From: Xiphias gladius
Lineage: Eukaryota; Chordata; Actinopteri; Istiophoriformes; Xiphiidae
NCBI RefSeq assembly: GCF_016859285.1
Contig: NC_053420.1
Location: forward strand, 11,609,501 to 11,673,500
Reading direction: 5' to 3'
DNA: 64,000 nt
Below the pieces are notes generated by a model. That model saw only the letters and a program-made list of their open reading frames with translations. It was not told the origin of the DNA and did no database searches. Of the stretch, positions 31,273 to 44,550 are shown piece by piece. A program made the position numbers and the translations under genes. Positions within the stretch are counted from its first letter, which is position 1. Each line of letters begins with the position of its first letter.

Positions 31273-33458
31273 TCAGGGTAGCACGTCCCAAGAGGATCCT
31301 CATCTGTGTCGATACAGATATGACCAATCAAAGCTCTTTATCTGAGTCCAGGGTTTACACACTGCATGCCGGACCAGCCAACAAAAGGCAGAGACGACAT
31401 CGAAAGCCAGCATCCAAAAATTGGCATTGTGATCTCGCCGTGTCCTCAAAATTCATTTCCTCCAGTGCCCCCCCCCACGCACGTTTCCCTCCCCTCCCTC
31501 CACAGTATTCCACCCCCGGCTCTCCTTTTTCACATTACACACATGGGTGAGCTGGCACAAGGTTCCCCGCCTTCATTTACCCCCCACCCCCTCATCCGCC
31601 AACCCCCGCATCAAACGCCAACCCAACCCCCATATTTTCCTCGAATCACCAAAATAAAAGACTAATTTTCGCGATTATGGGGGGCATTTTTCTCCTGGAA
31701 AGAGAATTCCGGGAACAGATTCTGACAAATGAGCAACTGGAAGAACTGCGCCCACGACCTGCTTTTGGTGAACATCATAGGGCCAACTATGAAAATATAA
31801 TAATAAAATAAAATAAATACTAAATAAATGTTCAGAAAAGACCTTGTGATGGTTTCAAAGCTGCTGCGATGCGAGTCAAAGATTTATATTATACTGTACC
31901 AAGAAGGGTAAACCGGGCTTTATGTTTCCATGACCACAATTATGTAGGTCTGCCATGCCTTTCATCATTACCTCATCCATTAAATGTTTTCAGAGAGACA
32001 AGGTAATGATGAGGCGCGCGTGTGTGTGTGTGTGTGTGTGTGGGGGGGGTGTTACACGAATCGTTTGATGCACGACCCAGACTGAGCCAAGACAAGAGCG
32101 CATTTAAGAGAGGGAAGAGGTGCAAACCAACCCAACTACCCTCACGCATGCTGAGCAGGTTAGGATGTCGCTGCTGGGGAGACTCATATGCCTGAGCTCG
32201 TGTATCTGGAAACAGAAGCGTTCGTCCCGTGCTACATTTACCTGTCATTTAACCCCGTGATAATCTGCCCGCTGTGTCTATCTGCCCGCCCAGCGAGGCG
32301 GAAAATAGCACCCAACGCTCCTCGACGAACGAGGGACGGAGGGAGGGGGGGGGGCGGCACTCTGGGCTCCCCGGGGGACCGCGGAGGAGGGAAATTAGCC
32401 CACATCGGGCTCATCAGAGCACCTCAGAGTCCATTAACATTTGCATCACAATCACAGGTAGCACGCTGTGTCGTGGACTGGATTCGGCGTCGTCTGCGCC
32501 GAGCGTTTCCCGAGCAAATCGTCCCGAAGCCAAATGGAGAGAAACATTTCGGAGCCTGTACGTGATTTTTAGCTCCATCGACAGCGTGTGGGTGTTTTCT
32601 GTCCAGCCTCTTTAAAGGGGAAATCCACCCTAAATGATTTATTGGTGTTACTATTACTATCAAAACGACATTAATCTTTTTTTTTTTTTTAAATTGCGTT
32701 CGAGGGTTTTTTTTTCTTGACCTTGAATAAAACAGTTTGGCAAAAAAAAAAACAAAAAAAAAATTCCCAGCAGAAAGTCCACTACCTTGGTGTTCCTTCA
32801 GCTTTCAGCCAAATCTCGTGGTCTTCATCGGTGGTCAGAGTTGCACAGTTGTCCTTTAATGATTTGACTGTGTCACTCCAGTCATTTTGGGCAATGAAGT
32901 CAATATTAAAAAAAACAAAACAGACAAGTGTCTCCTGGAGCAGGAAAACGAAGGGGACATGGTGAGATATTTTTCAACTCAACAGATAGCCTGGAGGCGG
33001 GGGGGGGGGTCTCCACAGTGCGCCGCCAGTGCCTCCAGAAACATTTTTTATGATTGTTACCACTCCCCATTGTAACGCCTATGCTCCTACCCAACCCCGT
33101 CCCTTATCCGATATGTTCGTGGCAAAGTAGGCGCAGGGCCTTTACTTAAAAACGCATGCGTTCGCGTAAAAGTTGTATGAGCATAGTTTAGGGCGGATCA
33201 GAGAGCATCAATGTTTGGACATTATGAGAGAAAATAGCCCGCGATACATGCAAACGTCGAACCTCCGCAGGGAGACGTCCAGGTGGCCCGCAGTGGTAAA
33301 CCACTAAGAGCCTTTTCATTACTCCTAATGCGCCTGTTTAATGGCTTATTATGGGCTCCCGGGAGACTTCCTCAGAGAGGGGTTTGTATGAGTCCTGCAT
33401 GATGGCTTCTGTCTGAGAGCACCACAACACTGATAAATAGCAGGAGAAATTCTTCTAC

Positions 33459-33557
<99 letters not shown>
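33459..33557 (+). repeat. (ATCT)n microsatellite, ~99 bp
   Basis: About 24-25 uninterrupted tetramer units. Unlike the array at 15.8 kb it is not preceded by a recognisable retroposon body. Confidence 0.97.
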
Positions 33558-34387
33558 GCACTAAGTAGGCCAATCCTATACCTCAAATGATTCGTTTTAG
33601 CCCCGAAAAGGGTGTGAACTGTGTCCATAGGTGAGTTTATCCCTCCCGGCCTCCCCCGCGTGTTTGATATCAAACGCTCCCCAGACGCCGTTTGGCTGTT
33701 AACCCACGGTGACTCGGCTCCCTCCGTCAACCTTTTCACGTCCTCTTCCCGGGCTCGCTCTCCTGCTGCGACACATTAACATTGTAATTGGCTTTTTTTG
33801 AGCACAATAAACGGAGCCCGTCCGCGGGGACCTGCACGGCCCGGGGCTGGCACAAAGCTGTGCCATCGATTTTTTTTTTTTTCCCTCTCTGCCAGGAAAA
33901 AAAAAATCTCAGCCGTCAACACACACGGACCTGGACATGCATGTTTTTCTTTTGTGTTGAAATTCTGCAAACGATGCAGGGTATCTGGTGTCCATCTGAC
34001 ACTTGCCTCAGGCCACGTGGAGTTAAATACATTGTGTAATAGCAGCTAATCATAATTTTAAATGGTCTATTAATGACTTAAAATAATATTATAATTATTA
34101 TAGGTTGTTTTTATTATATTGTCAGACATAATGCGTAAGTGTGGAGACTGGTTGTCTCCTGTATTGATCAAACTTAAGGTGATAGAAAATCATCAATATC
34201 TATCACCCCTAATCTACTACACTGCTATAGTAAGAACTCCTTCTATTGATGTGTGTGTCTGTTAAAAACACGGTTTTAACAGAGTCCGTGTCTGTGTTTG
34301 TGGTTGTCTCACCCAACGCTTGTACACCAGTGTGTGTGCCTGTGTTTGCATACGTGCAAATCTGTAACTGTTAAGTGTGTGACTATG

Positions 34388-34419
<32 letters not shown>

Positions 34420-37400
34420 CCTTGTCACCCAGAGCACAGTCAATAAAGGAGCAGACCTCAGTGGCGGGTTAACTGGTGTGTAATAGTTTTGTTCTCATTA
34501 AAGTTTGATGCCATGAGAGCAGCAGACATCTTGTCGGCTCTCACTGGGGCTCCCACCTTTGAGTCACGCTGCACTTTGACTGAGAGAGCTGAAAGGGTCA
34601 CGGTGTTTCAGTCCTGCAGCACTCGTGCGCAGCCACAACACACATGGCGACTGGGAGTTTGCCACCACGACAACCTGCCTGATAAGCTTAGTTTGTAGCT
34701 GTGTTGCAGTATCATGTAGTTGTAGCCTATCACGCTTTCAACCCATATATTTTAGGGGGACTTTTACTCGTAATGTCGTATTTTTATACTGTGGTTTTGC
34801 TACTTTAACTTAACTAAAAGATCCCAATACTTCTTCCATCATTGCCTTTCGGTAATCTTTGTTTCTAAGGTAAAGAGTGAACTTAGTGGATAAATACTTT
34901 TACTCGAGTGTCATATACCCAAAAGCCCAGCTGGGTGTCCAAGACACTACTCACATTACAAATGGTCAGAGAAACAAACAAGCACACAAAATGGAAATAA
35001 AAAACATGGTTATGAGACACCATCACTGACCTCTCACTGGCACTAAAAATGAAAAACGATGAATGCACATTTAAAGTGTCTTTTTTTTTTCTTTTGCTCT
35101 TTAATAGTGTAAGAATAAAACGTACGCTGTCAAATGGAGATGGGTTCAATTGGGGGCTGAATTTCTCAACTTGCCTCACAGGTTTGGGTCATGATTGGGT
35201 GCATAAATACTGCTTTAATTATTAGTACATTTAGTCCATTATTAAAGTGTCTTTAAATCAGTTGAAACTGTAGCTCACTAGGTGTTTAGCAGTATATTGA
35301 TTACAGCCATATATCGGCAAAAACCTCTTTGAAGATAGCTTTCCAAAGCTTATATGTAATCTTGTTGGGTTGCTTGCATTCAGTATCTTTCATGTTTCTA
35401 AAAATACATTTCCTTTTTGCTCAACAAGTGTTTCTTCTACTGGCATAAATTTGTTATATTTCTTTTAACTAGACGCTGAATGAAAATGTGAGATGAAACA
35501 GATGTAGCCTGGCAATACAGGGAATCCCTGTTTCAAATTAGCATTGATGCTTTGTTTATTCTAATGCATCCCTGTGTTTTTATTAGTATAACCCACCCAT
35601 TTCCTCTCCCTATCCAGTCTGAATGATTCATTGAAATGCACATCTTGTTTGCAATTGACTACATTCACAACCTGCTGAAAGCTTTTTGTTCTGTCCCTGT
35701 GATGTCGGCGGGCCTTCAAACAGCTTTGATTTAATTGAAACTCGCAGCGCTCATTGTGATTGCCCGGAGCTTAATAACGGCAAACCGCTGGCCATGTTGC
35801 ATACAGGTTTATGAACAAAAAACCGTGTATGCTTTTGAAAACGGGGTTTTCCCTCCACATCCTCCCATCCCCCACAGTCGAAACCGTGCAGCTACTCTGG
35901 GCTGTCATTAACTGCTATTGTCAGCGGCACAATCAAGAGCAGGGGAAAAAAAAAAAAAAATACTCTAGCACTTATCATGAGCTCAGCCACGAGAAGGAAC
36001 ACACAAAAATGCACGACACACACCAGGAGAATGGGTGTTACTATTGATTTCTGGGCTGATGTGCGAGACATTGCACAAATACAGAAGCATGGGTAGAAAA
36101 GGTGTTTTTGTCTTTCAAGAGCTACAATCATTCTGCAACACCAGGCCAATGACTGGCTCTATAATTAGACAGCAGGTCAATATGGCGATGAAACAGACAG
36201 AAATGCTGCATCGCTACAGTCCTCAGTTTGATCTGAGCCACTCCTGAGACTTCTTATTGAAAACAATGTTCTCAAATGCAACGAGTCCTCCAACCAGAAC
36301 GACCATAGAGGTCGTTTGTCCATGCCCTCTGAAACGACCCATATGAGTGTTTCCTGAAATAGCGCCCATGCGGCGACAGGTGTACCAGACCTCGGTCATC
36401 ATGGTTACACTAATAAACAGGGGCTTAAGCTTATGGAACAGTCACAATTTGGTTAGGTTTTGTCACAGGATGTACGTGGTTAGGTTTAGGGAAGTAAGTA
36501 TTTCGTTAAGGTTAAAGGACCCTCAGACCCACATTTTTTTTTTTATGTTGCACCCTAATTTGAAAACATTTCTAAAATTCAGTTTTTTCCTTGTCATCAT
36601 GGGTTGTTGAGTATAGAATGATGAGGGAAAAAATTAATCTAGCAGTATAACAAAATGTGAAAGAAGTGACGGGGTCTAAATACTCTCTGAATGCACCTCA
36701 TGCACTGCTTACTCCTGTTTGGATAACATTTGCCAAAACTGCAGTGCCAAATCTGTTTTAGAAAATTATTAAGAATTTTTAAAAATGAAAGTATATATAT
36801 TTGCTACCTGTTTCAAAATCTATGGGTTCACTGAGAGCCAGTGGTCTATCCGCTGATTAACAGTAGTCAGACAGTATTTATAGACGGACTAAAGCAATGT
36901 CGGTTTGGGTATTTTTAATGGGATTTGTTTACCTTAATGAAGATATAGAAAACCGCAGCTTTATCTTGTTCCACTCTTTCCGACAATATCACATAGGCAA
37001 TGCATTTTATAGTATATTCATTGAAGCTGTATGATGTTTACAGCCAGTAAAACCTTGCAAAAGACGTCAAATATATAAGTACTTTACGTCTTTTGCATTA
37101 TTTTTTATACACATTTCCCCCAAAATGCAACCTGATTGGGTATCTTTGAAATTTTGGGGATTTTCACTAGAATTTAAAATAAAGGTCCGTGGGTTTAAAC
37201 AAAATTTGCTTGCAAGGCATGAGTTTGTAATAACTGAGCCCACTGGTAGGTCAGTGGGGTTGAAGAGGTTGAAAAAAAGATGAGTGAGTTTTTATGTGTA
37301 GGAGCCACAAACCTCCTTAATGTACTTCTTATTTACTATCTTTTCTTTGATTTTCAGTCATTTAATACCATTGATTTTACACCCCAACTGCGTTTAGCTG

Positions 37401-37987
37401 TTTTTTTCCGTTTGCTGTGGTCAGCATCTTTGGTTTTTTGGCTGTTGGTCAGACAGAACAAGCAATTTGAACACACTGATATGTTGTTTTTGACGGTTTT
37501 CTGACATTTTATTCATTGAATGCAAATTTGCAATTAATCAAACTATGTAGACTCAAGTGATATGGCGTACACCTGGGGCTTTCGAGGTCTAGGTCCCCTG
37601 GGCGGTTGCCTTATTTTGTCCGGTTGTTAATCCAGCCTTGCAAAACAGTACTGATCAAAGTCCCGCACACTTGTGTTTCAGTTATTTTCTCAAACATATC
37701 TTTCATTCACCTTCATAGATGGACTAGAGGTTAATGTTGGCTGCTGGTTTCTGCCTGACTTGTGCTATATTGAGCGGCGTCCCCGAGGGCAGCTGCAGCA
37801 ACACATCTCATACAAACCTGTCAATATACTCAACTTCTCTCACCCCTCTCGACACCGGCCCTCAGGCTCTCTCCCCGTGTGTCTACAATTCACCCCTGAT
37901 TGCTTTCTGATCTCCCTCTTGTACTTTTTAAGCTGAACATTGAGGAACACATGCACGGCTGCAGAGGGCAAGCTGGCCAGGCAGAAA
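33558..37987. other. Gene desert with candidate conserved noncoding block
   Basis: No gene is supported. A (GT)n array lies at 34389-34418. Around 35620-35830 the sequence has balanced composition and clustered homeodomain- and SOX-type motifs (tgatttaattgaa, cattgtgattg, gcttaataac), unlike its AT-rich surroundings. At 36290-36530 'gttaggttttgtcacagg', 'gtggttaggtttagg' and 'gttaaggttaaagg' look like a common fish repeat. Confidence 0.35.
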
Positions 37988-37993
37988 ACACAC

Positions 37994-38072
<79 letters not shown>
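37988..38072 (+). repeat. (CA)n microsatellite, ~85 bp
   Basis: CA array with two early CATACA interruptions. Confidence 0.97.
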
Positions 38073-38073
<1 letters not shown>

Positions 38074-38602
38074 TTCCAGATATTTGGGGTTTTTCTACAT
38101 CTCAGAAGAGTCCTTTAAAGGTCAAGTGAGCCTTTTTATAATTGTAAGATGTTGACAAATTAAACAGGAAGTGATGCAGATGGTGCTGATGGCTCCTTTG
38201 GTTGTATATTTGTATGTAGATCTAGAGGAAACAGCCACACTTAAGCCTACATGTTAACATTTAATATGTGTAAAATAATTTGCCATTTTTTTTGTTATAG
38301 TCTCTGAATAATTCTGGATTTACTGGCTTTACTGTGCAATACCAAAGCCTTATATTCGCTGGATTATTACAGCAACGTTTTCTGTGTTCACCTTTGGTTG
38401 CAAACATGTCATATTTCAGCCACTCCCAGATTAAATACATGGTAAAATGACCATGAGGAATTGATATATAAAGAAAAGGCTGATGTTGGTGATTAATTTG
38501 TAGCAAGGGCTTTGAATAACTGGTGCCTATGATATGCAAAGCAGGACGCCTCCATTTCCACTCTCATTTTTCTTCATCCCCTCTATCTTTGGGTTTTGGC
38601 AG

Positions 38603-39246
38603 AAACCCCAAATCGGGTCCCGTCAGCAGCCTCCCTGCTCTCTGACCACAGACTCTCGTCTCGGTCTCCGGTGGAGAGTTTGTTCACAGCAGGTAAAGAA
38701 TTGTCTTCACCCGCATTTCCCTTTCAATGTGTTGTTGGTGTAAACAGGGTTAGGTTTATTTACCATGTGAGCGTTGTGGGCCAAATTCAAACAAAGAAAA
38801 CAAACAAACAAAACCTGAAGCTTCACACCGGCAGGTTTCCACATTTAACCCATACAAATCATAAATACGTTGGCCAAGTGTTGCATTACTACCAACCATC
38901 TTCCAAAGCAAACTATGATTTTTTTAAAATTTTGTATGTGCACTGTTTTTCTCTCTTGATCTTTGGATTAACTGTGTTGTATTCTAACTGGTCCAGGTAG
39001 AACTCCTTTAGGCAGGCAGTTCATCACAGTGAAGATTTCATGACCTTTATGTTTTTCTTTTTTAGTTATATTATCTTCAGTGCAGTGCAAAGTTCAAACA
39101 TGGACGGTTATCAAAGCTCCTCGTTGATTTCAGTGTTGGCTGCCAAAATGTCCACGAGCTGTTGGAGCATCGATTCCAGAAGACAAAGTACACACAAACA
39201 CAGACATCGAGAGGGAATCAATTCATTCTGTTGTTTCCTCTATTAA
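38603..39246 (+). other. Two exon-like ORF segments (unrecognised)
   Basis: Segment 38603-38692 (90 nt) has acceptor ttttggcag and donor cag|gtaaag and is open in phase 1/1, reading TPNRVPSAASLLSDHRL then SSRSPVESLFTA. A second segment from 39086 (acceptor tcttcagtgcag) to a stop at 39244-39246 is open in the matching phase (VQSSNMDGYQSSSLISVLAA...). No start exon is seen and no family is recognised. This may be chance or part of an unannotated transcript. Confidence 0.22.
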
Positions 39247-40019
39247 AAAGTTTAGTATCATTAGTATTATTGTAAACATTTTCAAGTCCCTTTAGTCTGG
39301 GTTTCCCACAAACATCTGACTGCACCAACAAGAAAGGGTCAAAACAGTTGTGTGTTAATCAAGCAGTACTCACCTTTGTCACCATGAGATAGTAACACGG
39401 TGTTTGTCGAACCCTTTTCTGGCATGCTCCCCTTCAGAGGCCGACAAAAGTTCTCAAAGAACAGAGATAGGCCTGTAAGGTTGTATCCATGTTTGAGGAA
39501 GTGATTTCAACGGTCGGATCCTCTTTATTTGTGTAGCACTTTACATTTAAATTTGCTGTTCACAATAATGCCCATCATCCAGTGGGTTCCTCCTATCTTT
39601 GGCATTCCCATGAAAACAAGTAAATATTCTTCTGGTCATATCTGAAGTAACAGAATTTAAGCTATCAGATCACACATCCCCCTAATTCAATCTTGAATGT
39701 GGCCCATCTCGCCTTTCCACCATGATCTGAAATGTTTCCTACCCTTAGGTGGGTGAGATAACATCTCTATTGTGTGCTTCTGTTTAATCGAGATAAACAG
39801 CAAACAATATTAAACACCTCCATATCTGCACCTTACCCCTCCTCTTTCTCTAGAGTCTGACCTCTCACTCTCACCACTGCCTCATTGCATTTCCATCTCG
39901 CAGCTCTCTGTACTCTCCTGTAATGTCTATCTCCCGAATGGCGTTGTTGTAGTGTGTACCTCCAGTCAGTCAGTGTGTGTTTCTGGCTTCTCCAGTTTCT
40001 AGCTTTGTCTTTAGCCATG

Positions 40020-40245
40020 CTAGCAGCATGGTCTAGGGATGGGAATGTTGATCAGTCGGTTGGTCGGCCGGCTGAAATATTTTAACAACAATTGGATGGA
40101 TTCCTATGAAATTTTGTAGAGTAATTAAGACAGTTAACGTGATAAACATCATACCTGCTAAACATCAGCATGTTAGCATTGTCATCCTGAGCATTTTAGC
40201 ATGCCTCTCAGAGCCACTAGCACAAATGCAGACACTTAGTCCTAT
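40020..40245 (+). mobile_element. Dispersed fish repeat copy A (L2-like, tentative)
   Basis: Text 'ggatggattcctatgaaattttgtagag' followed by 'cctgctaaacatcagcatgttagc' and 'gcattttagcatgc' is shared with copy B at 42.2-42.6 kb. Copy A lacks the middle part of copy B. It resembles the 3' region of a widespread teleost non-LTR element; the family name is tentative. Confidence 0.5.
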
Positions 40246-40324
40246 CATATTTATGTGCAACGGGATGAAATATGCAAAGACTGCCTTTAGAGCTTGATTG
40301 ACAGAAGATAAACGGCAACTGTAT

Positions 40325-40495
40325 TTCTTTATAATATCAATTGTTTAATTTCTAGGTAATTGAATATTTTCTGGACTTCTGGACTTTGTGATGGGCATTT
40401 TTTTCGCTGTTTTCTGATGTTATTTATAGACCAAAAGGACTAATCTAGAAAACAATCAGCACGTTAATTGACAATGAAAATAATGGTAAGTTGCC
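40325..40495. mobile_element. Truncated hAT-like MITE, reverse orientation
   Basis: 'gttaattgacaatgaaaataatggtaagttgccgccct' at the right end is the reverse complement of the start of the elements at 1226 and 54765 (ctgcaac...attattttcatt). The left end is lost. Confidence 0.5.
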
Positions 40496-42194
40496 GCCCT
40501 ACTTCGTTTAGTGACCTTCCCTTCCTTTCAGTAGTTTTATTTCTCCTGAGTGTCCTCAATATCATCTGCAGTCATTAACAATTCTGTCCCTTGTGTCGTT
40601 GCCCACCATTATCCTTTCCACATGTTCTCATTGTATCCTTGATATCTCCTCTTACCTCCCACCATCCTTTCCTCTTCCCTTCTCTTATTTTAACTTCACC
40701 CCGTCTGTGCTCCTTTTCCGCCCTGCTTTCCCCCTCTCCTCTTCCTCTTACGTCCTCATCCTCCTCTCTCCCTCTGCTCTGTTGTGATCATACCTCCACC
40801 CAGGCACCTGACTGCAGATAATCACCCGAGAAGAAAGAACAAAAAAAAGCTCCGTTTTTATCTGCAGCCACAGCTGCAATTCATTGTGGAGTGGAGAATG
40901 AAGGGGAGAGATTAATAGCACCCCCCTCACTCTGTCCTTCTCTTCTTTTTTTTCCCCTTTCCTCCACTTTCAGTCAATGCTGCCTCCCACAGCTGGTGTT
41001 TTCTGGAGAGCGAACAGACCCATCTCAATTTTAATGCCACATTTTGAATTTGCTGAACAGCAGCACTAAATTATGGACTGTTTTGGAGTAGATGTTCATA
41101 TTACAGTTGAAGTTGCACACTGGATTTTACAGCCTCAAGAAGTGTCCTCCTTTGATTTTCCAAATTTCTTTGGTCTTAAAATGGACTTCGGAGTGCTACT
41201 AGTGTTTACAACTCCTCAAATTTTCACATTAACCATCAAAGGTTCATTTTCGCATTAATCTTTTAACGTTAACCTAATTTTAACATTAACTACTTTCAGA
41301 AATTTTGTTTACAGACAAAAAATTAACTTCTGTGTATCTAAACCTACTTTAAGCGTTGGTGAGGGAAGTGAGGTGCTAATAAAAGGAACCATTTACTCTT
41401 GCAATTACGAAAAAGGACAATTTTGACCCCAAGGCAGCACAGCTCACAGCGTGATGCAAATGGCAGAGCGGAGCAGTGGTTTGCAAGGCTCTGTGTAAAT
41501 GGCACACGGGTAGGAGGAACAAAAACACTTTTCCTCGGACCAGGATTAGGTCTATACTGACTCCCTATCCATTTCCCGAACATCAAACAGGAAAACTTCT
41601 GTATCTTTTTCATTTCTTCTATTTCTAATAGTTGCTGAGGTCAAACTGAAGGAAAGACGCTGATGCAAATTACTTTAAAATTCATCAAGTTTAAACATTT
41701 GCTGTGGCTTGAGTATTGTTTTTACAATGCTTGAACAAAAACAACAACAAAAAAAACTAGAAGAAATGTCAGAACTGTTGAAAAACAGATAAACTGTGTG
41801 TGTTTATGAAGTACTTCGTTAAACACGTTGTGTAACATTTACATTATTGTGCTGGCTACTTTTTCAGTATCACCCATTTGAATTTATTCAATGTTTTTTT
41901 TTCTTTTTTAGATTTAGCTTTGACATAGCATACAGTATGATCAAAGTCCCCAAGTGCAAAAATCGCAAATTTGTTGTGTATGTACCTTTAAATTACAACA
42001 ATTTACCTGCCTTTTTACCTGATCTTTAGGCCCTAACTTATTGACGTAATGAGTTTCAGCAACAAGGAAGTGCTCCGACTCCGTTATTTTGTCTTTTAAC
42101 ATCCTTGCTTCGCCTAAGACAGAAACAATATCTGCATTGGCTACAATATTTACGGTGACTGGTCAGAATGTGTTGGCGTTTGTTTTCGTATTAT

Positions 42195-42560
42195 TATCCA
42201 AACAGAATAAACAACAGATGACCCACGGGTCCCCGTGAAATTTTGTACGTGAAATTCATGGTCCCCTGAGGATGAATCCTAATGACTTTGGTGAGCCCCT
42301 GACTTTTCTTCTAGCGCCGCCATCAGGTCAAAATTTTTGGTTGTCCAATACTTTGGTTTATGACCAAAAACCTGCAAAAAATAATGACTACTAACAGCCT
42401 CAGCTGTACTTTATGTTCAGTGCTACTAGTAAATGTTAGCATGCTAACACACCAAATTAAGACAGTTAACATGATAAACATCATACCTGCTAAACATCAG
42501 CATGTTAGGATTGTCATCGTGAGCATTTTAGCATGCTTCTCACAGCCGCTAGCATAACTG
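42195..42560 (+). mobile_element. Dispersed fish repeat copy B (L2-like, tentative)
   Basis: Longer relative of copy A: 'gaaattttgtacgtgaaattcatgg', 'ggatgaatcctaatgac', 'tagcgccgccatcaggtc', 'atactttggtttatgacc', then the shared 'aacatcagcatgttagg' part. No ORF of note. Confidence 0.55.
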
Positions 42561-43802
42561 CAGACTGATGTGAACTGACTATGCAACTGTTGTGATTTTC
42601 TTCTGCTCCTGACTGAGCAAAATTAGATGTCTGATGGCTGAATACTTGCTCATGGGCATCAGTTTTTCCCAGTTTATCCCCTAAAACGCACTTGCATCAT
42701 TTAAGAAAAAGAGCAGAAAAAATTGTGAATGAGGTCTGTTTGCAGTGCGGAGCACCGTGTAGAGATGTGTACATGTCACCATATCTCGTGACCTAAAAGT
42801 GACAGAAAATGGTGGATTTTTTAAAATTTGGGCACGTATATTACTGAAATTTTTGAAATTATTTTGAACAATTTGGTTTAGACTTGGATACTGCCTTTTT
42901 AAGAGGAAAACTTAGGCGGGGTTTTCCAGTAATAAATGTTAAAAGTTAAGATGTAAAGATTTTACTTGACTCAAAGTTACAGCAACACCTGCAAATATAG
43001 GGAAATACAATTTTTTTTTCTTCCGAAATGTAAAACATTTCCCTGCATTGATTGTATTTGCAAGCAGTCAGGTGAAGAACTAAACATGGGGGATGTGAAA
43101 CGACACAGTTTGAAAAAGCAGCGTTATTTACAGTATTTTGCTGGCGAAACTCTTCAGAAACATTTCAAACAAACCCACATTTTAGATGTTCACATCATTT
43201 TGGATTGTATCTTAGCAAGTAAAATCACTATTTGCATGTAGCTAATCTCCTTACATTTTGTTTCGGGAGTGTAGTTGTGTCACTGCATATTGTTGGTTCT
43301 TGAGTTGCCATTTTAAAATGATTTCAGATCTAACAGTAGAGCACACAATGAATTTAACTCAATTACGAGCTATTTTATGACCTTTGCTGACATAGAAGTT
43401 CAGTTTCAGGGGAAAAAAAATTGTAATGAATCAAAATACTCACTGATCAAGTTCCCAAAACTTGCAAAAAAGGCATTTCAGATTGAAAAATGAATGTTAC
43501 ACCTAATAGTTGACATGGTGTCGGAGATTATCTCAGTGTATCTCATAATTTCCAATATACTGCAGTGTTACACTTTAGATCATCTGAGATACGTTCTGTT
43601 CTCAACCCCTCCGAGATTATTTCCGCCTCGTGGAGTGGCGTGGCTATTCACTTCACTGAGTGAAGGGGTGTCTGGGGACGTGGACACGGGTTGCAGGCAG
43701 CGCTGTATCAGGGCATCGAGCTTCAGCCGAGTGGGAATTCATGTTGATTTTCATGCTTGGCTAAGTCTGTTTTGCCAGCTGCCATTTATGCTCAGACATT
43801 CA

Positions 43803-43805
<3 letters not shown>
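42561..43805. other. Intergenic, nothing recognised
   Basis: AT-rich spacer with no supported coding or RNA gene. Confidence 0.4.

Positions 43806-43896
<91 letters not shown>
43806..43896 (+). repeat. (GT)n microsatellite, ~91 bp
   Basis: Long, essentially pure GT array, one of the longest of about a dozen GT/CA arrays in the window. Confidence 0.97.
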
Positions 43897-43898
<2 letters not shown>

Positions 43899-44271
43899 TG
43901 TTTTGGCCAGCATATTGTGGCATCCAGTTTAAAACGGAAACAGTGTCAGAGCAAAACATGATCATCAGAGCCTCTTCAATAAACAAAATAAAACTCAATT
44001 TCAATGTATCTCTATCTCTACACAAGCAATGCAGCGTTTCTTGTTCCTCTCACTCCAAAAGCAGAGCTGAGAGCTTTTTCTTCCCTGCCCAACATAATTC
44101 ATCTTGGCCTCTAATCCATATTATTACTGAAATTGCCTCAAATTTGTTGCCATGGTTATTTTTCTCTCCTCTCTTTTTTAAGCTTTGTGCCTCCTCGGTG
44201 GCCGATGATTGGAGCCGACAGCGGCTAGAAAGAGTATGGGGTGTGGGGAGACAGTGTGTTAGCACCGGCGT

Positions 44272-44550
44272 GTGTGTGTGTGTGTGTGCGCGTCTGTGTG
44301 TGTCTGCGTCTGTGTCTGTGTCAGTAGGGGGACAGATAGGCTTCAAGGCAGTGACCTGGTAATAGTGAACGTATCCACAGGCCATACTCCAAGATAGTTG
44401 CCATGGTCACAATAATTGGGAGGCAGAGCAGTGAGAGAGAGAGAGGGAGAGAGGGAGGAGCGAGTGTGTGTGTGTGTGTGTGTGTGTGAGACTGAGACGG
44501 TGTCTCGAGTCTACGGACAGACAGAGAGAGACAAAGAAAGAGAGAGAGGG
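44272..44550 (+). repeat. Compound (GT)n/(GA)n low-complexity block
   Basis: GT array at 44272-44289, a GAGAGGG-rich stretch at 44430-44462, GT at 44465-44488 and GA-rich text at 44521-44550, separated by unique sequence. Confidence 0.85.

Larger units (their letters stand above)
27940..33450 (-). promoter_or_regulatory. SLC32A1 5'UTR, promoter and CpG-rich upstream zone
   Basis: On the - strand this is upstream of the SLC32A1 ATG. The first ~300 bp are the likely 5'UTR and core promoter; a TATA-like 'gcgtataaaagg' on the + strand near 28670 faces the other way. The zone is CpG-rich in patches (28.2, 29.1, 30.3-30.7, 30.9, 32.3-32.5 kb) and peppered with C or G homopolymers of 10-16 nt. An octamer motif ATTTGCAT lies at 32439-32446 beside 'ccattaac'. 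No coding exon is supported. Confidence 0.45.

Noticed and set aside
33459-33557. CRISPR-like or other functional array
   Set aside because: A plain (ATCT)n microsatellite with no spacers; this is a vertebrate nuclear sequence.
43757-44362. A 201-codon ORF with a Val-Cys repeat
   Set aside because: The repeat is a translated (GT)n microsatellite; no start exon, splice signal or homology supports a gene. The same applies to Val-Cys and Thr-His ORFs at 24.8, 38.0, 46.9, 58.4 and 61.7 kb.
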